From contig NZ_JAPTYD010000002.1 in assembly GCF_026913015.1 (NCBI RefSeq), positions 219,822 to 283,821 on the forward strand: a stretch of DNA of 64,000 nt. Direction: 5' to 3'. The stretch comes from Paracoccus benzoatiresistens. Its GTDB lineage: Bacteria; Pseudomonadota; Alphaproteobacteria; Rhodobacterales; Rhodobacteraceae. Shown one piece after another: positions 25,018-33,557 of this stretch; the first letter of the stretch is position 1, and the number at the start of each line of letters is the position of its first letter. The position numbers were made by a program, and so were the translations under genes. The notes below the pieces were generated by a model that was not told the origin of the DNA, did no database searches, and was given only the letters and a program-made list of their open reading frames with translations.

Positions 25018-26348
25018 GCGCGCCCGACACGCCGGTCCTTGCGCCCTCCTCAACGCTGCTGCGGCGGCTTGGCAAGAACCTTGCCTGGATCTTCAGCTCG
25101 CAGGCGGGGATCTCGGTCCTGGGGCTGGTTTCCCTGGGGCTGACGGCGCGCAGCCTTGGCCCGGCGGCGCTTGGCTATCTGGCGATGATCGAGGCCTATA
25201 CGCGGCTGCTGTCGCGTCTTCTGCATCTGGAACCCTGGCAGGCCACGGTGTTCTACGGAACGCAGGCGCTGGAACAGGGCGACAGCGGACGGTTCGGACG
25301 GCTGATGACGCTGTCGCTGTGGGCCGATCTGGCGGGCGGGCTTCTGGCGGGGGGCGTCGCGATCCTGCTGGCCGCCGTTGCGGCACCGTGGATGGGAATG
25401 CCGCCCGGGGACGGCGCGCTGATGCTGGCGGTGGCATCGGCCGCGCAGATCCTGGCGCTGCGCCCCACCGGTATCGGCGCCCTGCGGATCTATGACCGCT
25501 TCGACGTGCTGGCGGTGACCGATGCGGCGACAGCGCTTTTGCGCATGGCGCTGATCGCCCTGGCCTGGCTTGCCGGGGCGGGCTTGTGGACCTTCGTGCT
25601 GATCCTGGTGCTGGTCACGCTGGCCGATGGGTTGCTGCCCATGGCCATGGCCCTGCGCGAGATGCGCCGCCACGGCCACCGGCTCGAAAGGGTCCGGCCC
25701 CGCGGCGCGCTGGCCGAGAATCCCGGCTTCCTGCATCTGCTCTGGAACAGCAACGCCAATGTCATCCTGCGGCAGATGACGCAACGGCTGGACATCATCC
25801 TGCTTTCGCCGATGCTGCCGGCCGCCGCGATCGGCTTCTACCAGCTGGCCCGCCGCATTGGCGAGGCGGCCCTGCGCATCGGCCGGCCCTTCTCGCAGGT
25901 CGTTTATCCCGAACTGACGCGCATGGCCGTGCGCAACCAGATGCGCAAGCTGGGGCGCTTCGTCCTGTCCGTCACCGCGGGCTTGGTCGTGCTCGAGGTG
26001 GTGGTGGTGTCGGCGGTGATCATGAACCTGCCCGTGATCCTGGTCACCGTCTTCGGCCCCGGTTTCGCCGACGCGGTTCCGGTGGTCACCATCCAGGCGA
26101 TTGCCGTCGCCCTGTATCTGGCGGGCATGATGTTCGGGCCGGCCATGCTGGCCATCGGCCTGGCGCGGGATCTGTCCCGCGTGACGCTGCTGACGACGAT
26201 CATCTTCTTCGCGATCCTTCTGCCCATGACCAAGGCCCTGGGGATCGAGGGCGCGGCGGCCACGCATCTGGTCACCAACGCGATCTGGCTCACGCTTTGC
26301 GGCTGGCTGACCCTGCGGCGGATCGCCCGCCTGAGGGCCGGGGGATGA
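25014..26348 (+). CDS. Oligosaccharide flippase (Wzx/MATE-like)
   Basis: A 444-residue polytopic membrane protein with about 12-14 helices of the polysaccharide-exporter (MOP) superfamily. The N-terminal NLAWIFSSQAGISVLGLVSL and TARSLGPAALGYLAM are typical. It would flip undecaprenyl-linked repeat units to the periplasm. GTG at 25014 gives a 4-nt overlap with the lyase stop. It is followed with ATGA overlap by the Wzy-like gene, as expected for a Wzx/Wzy pathway. Confidence 0.88.
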   Translation: MSAPDTPVLAPSSTLLRRLGKNLAWIFSSQAGISVLGLVSLGLTARSLGPAALGYLAMIEAYTRLLSRLLHLEPWQATVFYGTQALEQGDSGRFGRLMTLSLWADLAGGLLAGGVAILLAAVAAPWMGMPPGDGALMLAVASAAQILALRPTGIGALRIYDRFDVLAVTDAATALLRMALIALAWLAGAGLWTFVLILVLVTLADGLLPMAMALREMRRHGHRLERVRPRGALAENPGFLHLLWNSNANVILRQMTQRLDIILLSPMLPAAAIGFYQLARRIGEAALRIGRPFSQVVYPELTRMAVRNQMRKLGRFVLSVTAGLVVLEVVVVSAVIMNLPVILVTVFGPGFADAVPVVTIQAIAVALYLAGMMFGPAMLAIGLARDLSRVTLLTTIIFFAILLPMTKALGIEGAAATHLVTNAIWLTLCGWLTLRRIARLRAGG

Positions 26349-27607
26349 GCGCCATGGCCGTCGCACCCATCAGCGCCACGCGGCCCGGCACGGGCTGGGT
26401 CCGGGACGCCGAATTCCTCTGCGCGGTGCTTGTGGTGTTTCTGTCGCCCATGAACCATTTCCGGCTGGACGCCATCTATTTCACCGCCTCGGACGCCGCG
26501 GCCCTTGCCTGCCTGTTCCTGCTGACCATCCAGGGCCGGATCCCCACCCGCCCCTTTGGCGAGGCGACGCCGATCTGGCTTGCGGGATATGCGCTGCTGA
26601 TCACCGGCCTGATCATGGGCTCGGTTGCGGCGGCGGCGGTGTGGGAAGCGGTGACGGTGGTCGGGCAATACACGTTCTCGCTGTTCATCCTGCCGCTGGT
26701 CGTGGGGGGGCGGTCGCGCGAACAGTGCCTGGTGATGGTCAAGGCGCTGATCATGTCGGTCTGCCTGGTCATGCTGTTCGGCTTTTACGTCGTGCATGTC
26801 ACGGGTCCGGATCCCGCCTATGACTTCATCTCGATTTCCGGGCGGATGCGCTCGCTGGTCGAGCGCGAGAACGAGCTGGCGGCCCTGGGAGCGATCACCG
26901 CCACGCTGGCCTGCGGCATGTATCTGCTGCAGCGACTGGCCCTGCTGCCGCTTCTGCTGGCACTGGGCATCCTTGGCTATGGCATCCTGCTGACGGGGTC
27001 GAATACCGGCCTGGGCTGCACCGCGCTTGGGCTTCTGGTGCTGCTGGTCTTTTCGGGCTCGCCCCGGCTGATCTCGATCTTTGCCCTGATCCTCATGGCC
27101 TGCACGGCGGTGCTGATGATCAAGGGCACGGCCATGCTTCCGCCGATCTTCCAGGAACGCGTGCTGGGCGCGCTGACCAGCGGCGACCTGAACGCCGCGG
27201 GAACCTTCACGGACCGGCTGCAGCTGGTCAAGGAAGCCTTCGCGATCGCGCGCGACACGCCGCTGATCGGCCTGGGGGCCGAACAGTTCCGCACGGTCAG
27301 CGTGTTCCAGGCGCCTGTCCACAACACCTATCTGCTTCTGCTGTGCGAAGGGGGCGTCCTGTCGCTGCTTGGGCTGGTGCTGCTGCTGATCGCCGGACTC
27401 TACCTGTCCCTGTTCTGCCTAGCCTCGTCGCAAACCCGCATCGTGGGCACGCTGATCCTGGCCGTTCTGCTGATCTATTTCATGATGCTGAACACATTCC
27501 CGCATTTCTACGGGCGGTTCTGGAACGTGCCCCTGATCCTTCTGATGACCCTGGGGGCAGCCTGTCTGCCGGGAGCCGCCCCTTCCTTGCACAAGAGCCC
27601 GACATGA
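26345..27607 (+). CDS. O-antigen/exopolysaccharide polymerase or ligase (Wzy-like)
   Basis: A 420-residue membrane protein with about ten to eleven helices and a larger extracytoplasmic loop (about residues 265-325, with GTFTDRLQLVKEAFAIARD and PLIGLGAEQF). The loop followed by PVHNTYLLLLCEGGVLSLL has the Wzy/WaaL motif NTYLxxxxExG. It should polymerise flipped repeat units in the periplasm. It sits between the Wzx- and Wza-like genes with ATGA overlaps on both sides. Confidence 0.86.
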   Translation: MSAMAVAPISATRPGTGWVRDAEFLCAVLVVFLSPMNHFRLDAIYFTASDAAALACLFLLTIQGRIPTRPFGEATPIWLAGYALLITGLIMGSVAAAAVWEAVTVVGQYTFSLFILPLVVGGRSREQCLVMVKALIMSVCLVMLFGFYVVHVTGPDPAYDFISISGRMRSLVERENELAALGAITATLACGMYLLQRLALLPLLLALGILGYGILLTGSNTGLGCTALGLLVLLVFSGSPRLISIFALILMACTAVLMIKGTAMLPPIFQERVLGALTSGDLNAAGTFTDRLQLVKEAFAIARDTPLIGLGAEQFRTVSVFQAPVHNTYLLLLCEGGVLSLLGLVLLLIAGLYLSLFCLASSQTRIVGTLILAVLLIYFMMLNTFPHFYGRFWNVPLILLMTLGAACLPGAAPSLHKSPT

Positions 27608-28839
27608 AACTTGCTCGACTGCTGCTGGCCCTGGGCCTGATCCTTGTTCCGGCCGCCCTGCGCGCCGAACCCTATCTGCTGAACCCGCAGGACCAGCTGA
27701 CCCTGCGCGCGATCTTCTGGAAGGCCGACGAAGGGCTTTACCTGGCCTGGGACGGGATCAACGGTGACTATCGGATCAGCCCCGAGGGCAACCTGCACCT
27801 GCCGCTGATCGGGCGGGTCCCCGCCGCGAAGCGGTCGCTGGCCGAACTGACCGAGGAGATCACGCTGCAGCTTCAGCAAAGGATCGGCAGCCCCGAACGG
27901 CCCGAGGTTTCGCTGGAGGTCAGCGCCTATGCCCCAATCTACATCCTGGGCGCGGTGACGGCGCCGGGGGCCTATCCCTACCGCCCCGGCATGACGGTCC
28001 AGCAGGCCGTGGCGGTGGCGGGCGGGGTGTTGCGCCCGGCGGCGGGGGCGGCGGCGGGCGCGCCCGACCGCGCGGCGTCTTATGGAGGAGAGGTCAAGCT
28101 GGCCAGCGATGCCCTGGCGCAGCTTCGGCAGACCAAGGCCTGGCTCGAGGCCGAGCTGGCCCAGTTGTCCCCGGCCCCGGCGAATGCCCGCCCGCCGGCC
28201 CGGGACCCGCAACTGGGGCCGGTCGATGCCGCGATGTTTGCCGCCAACCGCTCGGCCCGCGGGGCCGAGACCGAGAGCCTGGGCGAACTACGGGCGGTGC
28301 TGACCGAACAGATCCAGCGCTTCGAACAGCAGATCGAACTGCGCGACAGCCAGATCGCGCAGATCTCGGCCGATCTGGGCGGGATGGAGCAGTTGCGCGA
28401 CCAGGGCCTGGCCGCGAATGCCCGTGTCACCGCCCTGTCCACGCAGTTGAGCGATCTTGAAAGCAAGCGTCTGGATCTGGAAAACGCCCGGCTCCTGGCG
28501 GAACAGCAACTGAACCAGGCGACCCGCGACGAACTGGGCGTGACCGAAAAGGCCCGCACCGATTTCCTCAGCCAGTTGCGGCAGGTCAATGCCGACATCT
28601 CGGCCAACGAGATCAAGCTGTCCACCGCGACCGCGCTTTACAGTTCCGCCATCGCGGCGGGGGCGATGCCGGTCCCCGGGATCACCCCGCTGGAGCCCGA
28701 ATATGTCGTGACGCCCGCCACGCCCGGCCAGCCGCAGGCGGTGTTCGAGGCGACCGAGCCGCTGCCCCCCGGCAGCACGCTGGAGGTCGTCATGAAGGTC
28801 GACGAGACAGCCTCGATCGCCGCGGCAGGGGGCAACTGA
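27604..28839 (+). CDS. Polysaccharide export protein (Wza/ExoF-like, SLBB and coiled coil)
   Basis: A 411-residue exported protein. A signal peptide (MKLARLLLALGLILVPAALRA, cleavage about residue 21) without a lipobox Cys is followed by the poly-export domain (LNPQDQLTLRAIFW ... GDYRISPEGNLHLPLIGRV) and an SLBB-type domain (PIYILGAVTAPGAYPYRPGMTVQQAV). A long coiled coil (about 165-370) comes next. This ExoF-type layout, periplasmic without a lipid anchor, differs from E. coli Wza. With the Wzc-like kinase it would form the export channel complex. Confidence 0.87.
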   Translation: MKLARLLLALGLILVPAALRAEPYLLNPQDQLTLRAIFWKADEGLYLAWDGINGDYRISPEGNLHLPLIGRVPAAKRSLAELTEEITLQLQQRIGSPERPEVSLEVSAYAPIYILGAVTAPGAYPYRPGMTVQQAVAVAGGVLRPAAGAAAGAPDRAASYGGEVKLASDALAQLRQTKAWLEAELAQLSPAPANARPPARDPQLGPVDAAMFAANRSARGAETESLGELRAVLTEQIQRFEQQIELRDSQIAQISADLGGMEQLRDQGLAANARVTALSTQLSDLESKRLDLENARLLAEQQLNQATRDELGVTEKARTDFLSQLRQVNADISANEIKLSTATALYSSAIAAGAMPVPGITPLEPEYVVTPATPGQPQAVFEATEPLPPGSTLEVVMKVDETASIAAAGGN

Positions 28840-30027
28840 ATGGCGATCCGCGTGCTTTTTCCCTTTGTCGGCGACACCTTCGGGGGCAGCCACATATCCG
28901 CCCTGCAACTGATCGACGCGCTGGACCGCGACCGTGTCCAGCCCGGGATCCTTCTGCATCGCGACGGCGAACTGGCGCAACGGTTGCGGGACAGCGGGCG
29001 CGACTTCGTCCTGTGGCAGGAAGGCGGCATCCTTGCGCCGCGCTACAGCCGCGACAGGCAGGACGTGGGGCCCCTGGGCTATGTGGGCCGGGCCCTGCCC
29101 GCCATGCGCCGCTACCTGCGCAAGGAGGCGATCGACATCGTCCATACCAACGACGGGCGGATGCATGTGACCTGGGCCGCCCCGGCCCGGCTGGCCGGCT
29201 GCCGCCTGGTCTGGCATCACCGTGGCGATCCGACGGCCTTCGGCGTCAACCGCATCGCACCCCTTCTGGCCGACCGGATCCTGACCGTGTCGCGCTTTGC
29301 GATGCCGTCCCGCCCCCTGCGGGATGTCTCGGGCCGGGTCGAGGTCGTGCGCAGCCCCTTCGACCTGCCCTCCCGGACGCCTGACCGGGCCGCGTCCCGC
29401 GCCATGCTTCTGTCGGAACTGGGGCTTCCTGCCGATACGCTGATCCTGGGCTGGATGGGGATCCTCAACCGCCGCAAGCGGCCGGATCATTTCGTCCGCG
29501 CCGTTGCCGCCATCGCCGCCCGCCTGGACCGGCCGGTGGCGGGGCTGATCTTCGGCCGGCCCGAGAACCCCCAGGATCCGCTGGATCGCGCTTGCCGCGA
29601 TCTGGCCGAATCCCTGGGGATCGCGGACCGCATCCACCTGATGGGGTTCCGCAGCCCCGCCGACCGCTATCTGGCCGGGCTGGACGCGCTGCTGATCACC
29701 GCCCTGTCCGAGCCCTTCGGCCGGACCCTGATCGAGGCGATGCATGTCGGCACGCCCGTTGTCGCGACCGATCACGGCGGCAACCCCGAGGCGATCACGG
29801 ACAACCGCACGGGCTTTCTGGTCGATCCCGGCCCGCCCGAGGCCTTCGCCGATCCCGTCCTGCGCCTTGCCCGGGACCCCGACCTGGCCCGGACCATCAC
29901 AAGTTCCGCCCGGCAGGACGTGCGGGCCAGCTATGGCGTGGACACCCATGTCCGCCGCGTCAGCGCAATCTACCACGACATCGCCCACCAGAACCAAAGG
30001 CAAGGAAAAGCCCGTGCGCAAGCCTGA
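28840..30027 (+). CDS. Glycosyltransferase family 4
   Basis: A 395-residue GT-B glycosyltransferase. The N-terminus VLFPFVGDTFGGSHISALQL carries the acceptor-side glycine loop; the donor domain has LGWMGILNRRKRPDHFV, LIFGRPENPQDP and ITALSEPFGRTLIEAMHVGTPVVATDHGG with the E-x7-E motif. It starts directly after the Wza-like stop and overlaps the sulfotransferase gene by 14 nt. Linkage and donor unknown. Confidence 0.88.
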   Translation: MAIRVLFPFVGDTFGGSHISALQLIDALDRDRVQPGILLHRDGELAQRLRDSGRDFVLWQEGGILAPRYSRDRQDVGPLGYVGRALPAMRRYLRKEAIDIVHTNDGRMHVTWAAPARLAGCRLVWHHRGDPTAFGVNRIAPLLADRILTVSRFAMPSRPLRDVSGRVEVVRSPFDLPSRTPDRAASRAMLLSELGLPADTLILGWMGILNRRKRPDHFVRAVAAIAARLDRPVAGLIFGRPENPQDPLDRACRDLAESLGIADRIHLMGFRSPADRYLAGLDALLITALSEPFGRTLIEAMHVGTPVVATDHGGNPEAITDNRTGFLVDPGPPEAFADPVLRLARDPDLARTITSSARQDVRASYGVDTHVRRVSAIYHDIAHQNQRQGKARAQA

Positions 30028-30856
30028 TTTCCTGATCATCGGCGCGGCAAAGTCGGCGACGACATGGCTGCAGAATTCCCTTCAGGCCAATCCCGACATC
30101 TTCATGCCCGACCCCGAGCTTCATTTCTTCTCGCGCCATTACGGGGAGGGGCTGGACAGCTATCTGCGCCACTTCGACGCCGCCGGGGCGCGGATCGCGG
30201 GCGAGAAGTCGAATACCTACCTGTCGGACCCCGCCGCCGCCGAACGCATCGCCCGGGATCTGCCGGATGTGTCGCTGATCGCCCAGCTGCGCGATCCGGT
30301 GGCGCGGGCCTATTCCGATTACTGCATGCTGTTCCGGCGCGGAGAGGTCGGCGCGGATATCGAGAACCACCTCGACCCCCGCCGCGCGGCCCATGGCCGG
30401 TTCCTGTCGCACGGGCTTTACTCGCGCCAGATCGACCGCGTCCTGGCGCTGTTTCCCCCCGACCGCCTGCTGGTCCTGTTCTACGAGGATATCCGGACGG
30501 ACGCGCAAGGCAGCCTGGACCGGCTGGCCGCCCATATCGGCTGCGCAGGTCCGCTGGCCCGCCCGGTTGCCGAAAGGGTCAAGGATGCCCGCAGGCCCGT
30601 TGTGCCCCCGCGCCTGCGCCGGGTGCTGACGCCGCTGCGCCCCGTCCTGGATCCCGTGCGTCATCTGGCCCCGCTGCGGCTGCTGCGCGCCAGCGTCGCG
30701 CGCGAACTGGCCTATCCGCCGCTGGCCCCGGATCTGGCGGCGCGGATGGAGGATTTCTTTGCTGAAGACACGGCCCGGCTGGAACGGCTGACCGGCCGCG
30801 ACCTGTCCATCTGGCGCCAGCGCCACCCGGCCGGACAGGATGCGGCCCATGTCTGA
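30014..30856 (+). CDS. Sulfotransferase domain protein (PAPS-dependent)
   Basis: A 280-residue cytoplasmic sulfotransferase. FLIIGAAKSATTWLQNSL is the 5'-phosphosulfate-binding loop, and QLRDPVARAYSDYCM the 3'-phosphate-binding segment (RDPxxRAxSxY). HFFSRHYGEG and KSNTYLS match the heparan/O-sulfotransferase-like group. GTG at 30014 is preceded by AAGGAAAAG and lies inside the end of the glycosyltransferase gene. It predicts a sulfated polysaccharide or glycolipid, an unusual modification for bacterial surface polymers. Confidence 0.86.
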   Translation: MRKPDFLIIGAAKSATTWLQNSLQANPDIFMPDPELHFFSRHYGEGLDSYLRHFDAAGARIAGEKSNTYLSDPAAAERIARDLPDVSLIAQLRDPVARAYSDYCMLFRRGEVGADIENHLDPRRAAHGRFLSHGLYSRQIDRVLALFPPDRLLVLFYEDIRTDAQGSLDRLAAHIGCAGPLARPVAERVKDARRPVVPPRLRRVLTPLRPVLDPVRHLAPLRLLRASVARELAYPPLAPDLAARMEDFFAEDTARLERLTGRDLSIWRQRHPAGQDAAHV

Positions 30857-31823
30857 AGACGCAGGCTTTCCGGTTCTTCTATCCTCGGCCGGACGCAGGG
30901 TCGGGCTGCTGAATTGCTTCCGGCAGGCGGGCGATCGCCTGGACCGCGCGGTTGTCCTGCATGCCAGCGATCTCGACCCGGATCTGTCCTCGGCCTGCGC
31001 AAGCGCCGATCACGCACACCAGGCGCCGCGCTGCGACGATCCCCGCTTCATCGACCACATGCTGGATCTGGCCCGCAGCCACGGCGTCCGGTTGATCGTC
31101 CCCACCATCGACACCGAACTGGGCGCCTATGCCGATGCCGCCGACCGCTTTGCCGCCATCGGCACCCGGATCCATGTCAGCGGACCGGCGACCGTCGCCA
31201 TCGTCCGCGACAAGAACCGCACGGCCAGCGTTCTGGCCGCGGCAGGCGTGCCGGTCCCGGTGACGGTGACGGAACAGGATCTGCGGCGCGATCCGGGGAT
31301 CATCGACTGGCCGGTCTTTGCCAAGCCCGCCGGCGGCAGCGCCAGCCGCGGGCTTGCCGTCTTCCGCCAGCCTTCGGACCTGCCAGACAGCTTTGACGAG
31401 CCGATGATCTTCCAGACGCTGCTGGAAGGCCCGGAATTCACCGTCAACGTCTTCATCGACCGCGACGGCACCCTGCAGACGGTCGTCCCGCATCGCCGCC
31501 TTCGCATCCGCGCGGGCGAGGTCGAGAAGGGCCAAACCATGCGCCGCGCCGATCTGCGCGCCATCGCCGAAAAGCTGGTCGCGGCCCTGCCGGATGCGCG
31601 CGGCAGCCTGTGCTTCCAGTTGATCGACGATCCCCGCCACGGCCCCCGGGTCTTCGAGATCAACGCCCGCTTCGGCGGGGGCTATCCGCTGGCGGATCAT
31701 GCGGGCGCGCGCTTTGCGCAATGGCTGATCGAAGAGGAGCTTGATCTGCCGCGCAGCGCGGGGGACGACTGGCGCGACGGCGTGCTGATGCTGCGCTATG
31801 ACGACGCGGTATTCCGGGGCTGA
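30849..31823 (+). CDS. ATP-grasp domain protein (carbamoyl-phosphate-synthase-like)
   Basis: A 324-residue ATP-grasp enzyme, a family that forms amide or thioester bonds through acyl-phosphates. The N-terminal Rossmann-like part has LLSSAGRRVGLLNCFRQA and VPTIDTELGAYAD. The ATP-grasp part has VRDKNRTASVLAAAGVPVP, PVFAKPAGGSASRGL and the metal-binding FEINARFGGGYPLADHAG. It overlaps the sulfotransferase gene by 8 nt; ATG at 30840 is an alternative start. The next gene encodes a HAD phosphatase, a pairing I recall from other polysaccharide loci. Substrates are unknown; amide-linked decoration of the polymer is one possibility. Confidence 0.8.
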   Translation: MSEDAGFPVLLSSAGRRVGLLNCFRQAGDRLDRAVVLHASDLDPDLSSACASADHAHQAPRCDDPRFIDHMLDLARSHGVRLIVPTIDTELGAYADAADRFAAIGTRIHVSGPATVAIVRDKNRTASVLAAAGVPVPVTVTEQDLRRDPGIIDWPVFAKPAGGSASRGLAVFRQPSDLPDSFDEPMIFQTLLEGPEFTVNVFIDRDGTLQTVVPHRRLRIRAGEVEKGQTMRRADLRAIAEKLVAALPDARGSLCFQLIDDPRHGPRVFEINARFGGGYPLADHAGARFAQWLIEEELDLPRSAGDDWRDGVLMLRYDDAVFRG

Positions 31824-31825
31824 CC

Positions 31826-32479
31826 ATGCTGGTCTTCGACCTTGACGACACGCTGTATCTGGAACGCGATTTCGCCTTCAGCGGCTATGCGGCGCTTGGC
31901 GCGCATCTGGACCGGACCGAGCGCCACGGCGCAGGACAGCGCTTCGCGGAAACCTGCCGGGCGCTGTTCGCGGCGGGCGAGCGCAGGCATATCATCGACC
32001 GCGCCCTAGCGGCGCTGGACCTTGAAACCCGGGCAGCGGATCTGATCACGCTTTACCGTGACCACCCGCCGCAGATCGCGCTCTGTCCCGACGCGGCCTC
32101 TTTTCTGGGCCGCTGGCGGGGCCGGGCAGGCCTGATCACGGACGGGCCCGAACGCACGCAGCGCAACAAGATCCAGGCACTGCGCCTTGCAGGCTGCCTT
32201 GATCCGATCATTCCGACGGGCCAATGGCCTCTGGGCTTCGGCAAACCCCATCCCCGCGCCTTCGCCATGATCGAAACCATCGCGCAGGGCCGCTGCATCT
32301 ATGTCGCCGACAACCCGCTGAAGGATTTCGTGACGCCAAAGGCGCGGGGATGGCTGACCATCCGCCTGGCCCGGCCGGAACGGGTGCATCACTGCCCCGC
32401 CCCCGATGACGCGCACGAGGCCGAGGCCTTGATCACGACGCTTGATGACCTCGACCCACTGCTGCAAGGCGGGGCCTGA
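31826..32479 (+). CDS. HAD-family hydrolase (phosphatase)
   Basis: A 217-residue haloacid-dehalogenase-fold phosphatase. Motif I is FDLDDTLY with the nucleophilic Asp, motif II LITDGPERTQRNK, motif III Lys in FGKPHPRAF, and motif IV YVADNPLKDF. It starts 2 nt after the ATP-grasp stop, so both are probably translated together and may act in one pathway. It is the last gene of the rightward operon and its final 47 nt overlap the 3' end of the opposite-strand glycosyltransferase gene. Confidence 0.86.
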   Translation: MLVFDLDDTLYLERDFAFSGYAALGAHLDRTERHGAGQRFAETCRALFAAGERRHIIDRALAALDLETRAADLITLYRDHPPQIALCPDAASFLGRWRGRAGLITDGPERTQRNKIQALRLAGCLDPIIPTGQWPLGFGKPHPRAFAMIETIAQGRCIYVADNPLKDFVTPKARGWLTIRLARPERVHHCPAPDDAHEAEALITTLDDLDPLLQGGA

Positions 32480-33557
32480 CCGGCTTCCGGACCGTCCGAT
32501 CGATCAGCATGTCCCATTCCCCCAGGATCCGCTCCGGATCGTTCAGCCAGCGCGAATGATCGATCCAGCCCGACAGGGCCTCGCGCCGCTGCGGCGAAAG
32601 CGCCAGTTCGCGCATCGCGCGGGCCAGGGCGACGATGTCCCCCGGCGGGACAAGGATGCCGTTCTTGTCCGTGACGATCTGTTCGCGTGGTCCGTAGTCG
32701 CAGTCAAAGGCCACAACAGGAACGCCTGTGATCGTCGCCTCGGTGATCGTGTTCATGTAGCCCTCGAAGCGCGAGGACACGACCAGAAGATCCGCCCGGC
32801 CCAGCCAGTCGGCGGGTCCCGCGCTGCGGCCCGGCAGGCTGACCGTGTCGGCAAGACCCAGGGCATCGCGCTGCGCTTCCAGGGCGGGACGCGACGGGCC
32901 TTCACCAAAGATCGTCAGCGTCACCCCCTCGGGGATCGGCTTCAGCTTGGCAAAGGCCTCCAGCAGCATGTCATAGCCCTTTTGCGGATCCAGCCTGCCG
33001 ACCGCGACCATCCTGCAACCCGCGCCCTGCGGCTGGCGCTCGACCGCGATCGGGGCGCAGGGATTGACGATGACCACGGCGCGCGACCGGCAATGCGCCG
33101 GCAAGGCCGTGCGTATGCGTTCGGTCTGCATGACGATGCCGTCGGCACGCCGCATCATCAGGGTCTGGGCATTGCGCACCAGGCGCGAGGCCTGCATCCG
33201 GGGATTGTTGCGTTCCGACACGATCACCTGCGTTCCCGTGCCGATGCTGGCCAGCAGCGTCAGGATGTTGACCTTGGTCAGCATCGAGATCACCAGGTCG
33301 GGCTTTTCGCGCCGGATCAGGTCGCGCAGCCAGGCCAGCCGGTGAAGCGGCTTGCTGCGCCCATAGCGCGACCGGCCCGTCTCGAAGGCGATCAGGCGGA
33401 TGTCCGGAGGATAGGGAAAATAGGACCCCTTCGCCGGCATCAGCATTCCGGCCACGGTGACCTGGTCGCCCTTCTCGGACCGGTGGCGGGCCAGCATGGA
33501 TACGATCTTTTCGGCCCCGCCGGCATCGAAGCCGCCCTGGATGAACAGGATCTTCAT
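32433..33557 (-). CDS. Glycosyltransferase family 4
   Basis: A 374-residue GT-B glycosyltransferase. N-terminal FIQGGFDAGGAEKIVSMLARH, then MVAVGRLDPQKGYDMLLEAF, LTIFGEGPSRPALE and VVSSRFEGYMNTITEATITGVPVVAFDCDYGPREQI. The middle resembles the PglA/PglJ-like GalNAc transferases (SERNNPRM), but donor identity cannot be set by eye. It is the last gene of the leftward 45-32 kb operon, joined to the GtrB-like gene by an ATGA overlap, and converges with the HAD gene over 47 nt. Confidence 0.87.
   Translation of the reverse strand: MKILFIQGGFDAGGAEKIVSMLARHRSEKGDQVTVAGMLMPAKGSYFPYPPDIRLIAFETGRSRYGRSKPLHRLAWLRDLIRREKPDLVISMLTKVNILTLLASIGTGTQVIVSERNNPRMQASRLVRNAQTLMMRRADGIVMQTERIRTALPAHCRSRAVVIVNPCAPIAVERQPQGAGCRMVAVGRLDPQKGYDMLLEAFAKLKPIPEGVTLTIFGEGPSRPALEAQRDALGLADTVSLPGRSAGPADWLGRADLLVVSSRFEGYMNTITEATITGVPVVAFDCDYGPREQIVTDKNGILVPPGDIVALARAMRELALSPQRREALSGWIDHSRWLNDPERILGEWDMLIDRTVRKPVRPRLAAVGRGHQAS

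Noticed and set aside
28288..30039. 583-codon minus-strand frame under the Wza-like and glycosyltransferase genes
   Set aside because: It is a shadow of two well-supported plus-strand genes and shows no domain.
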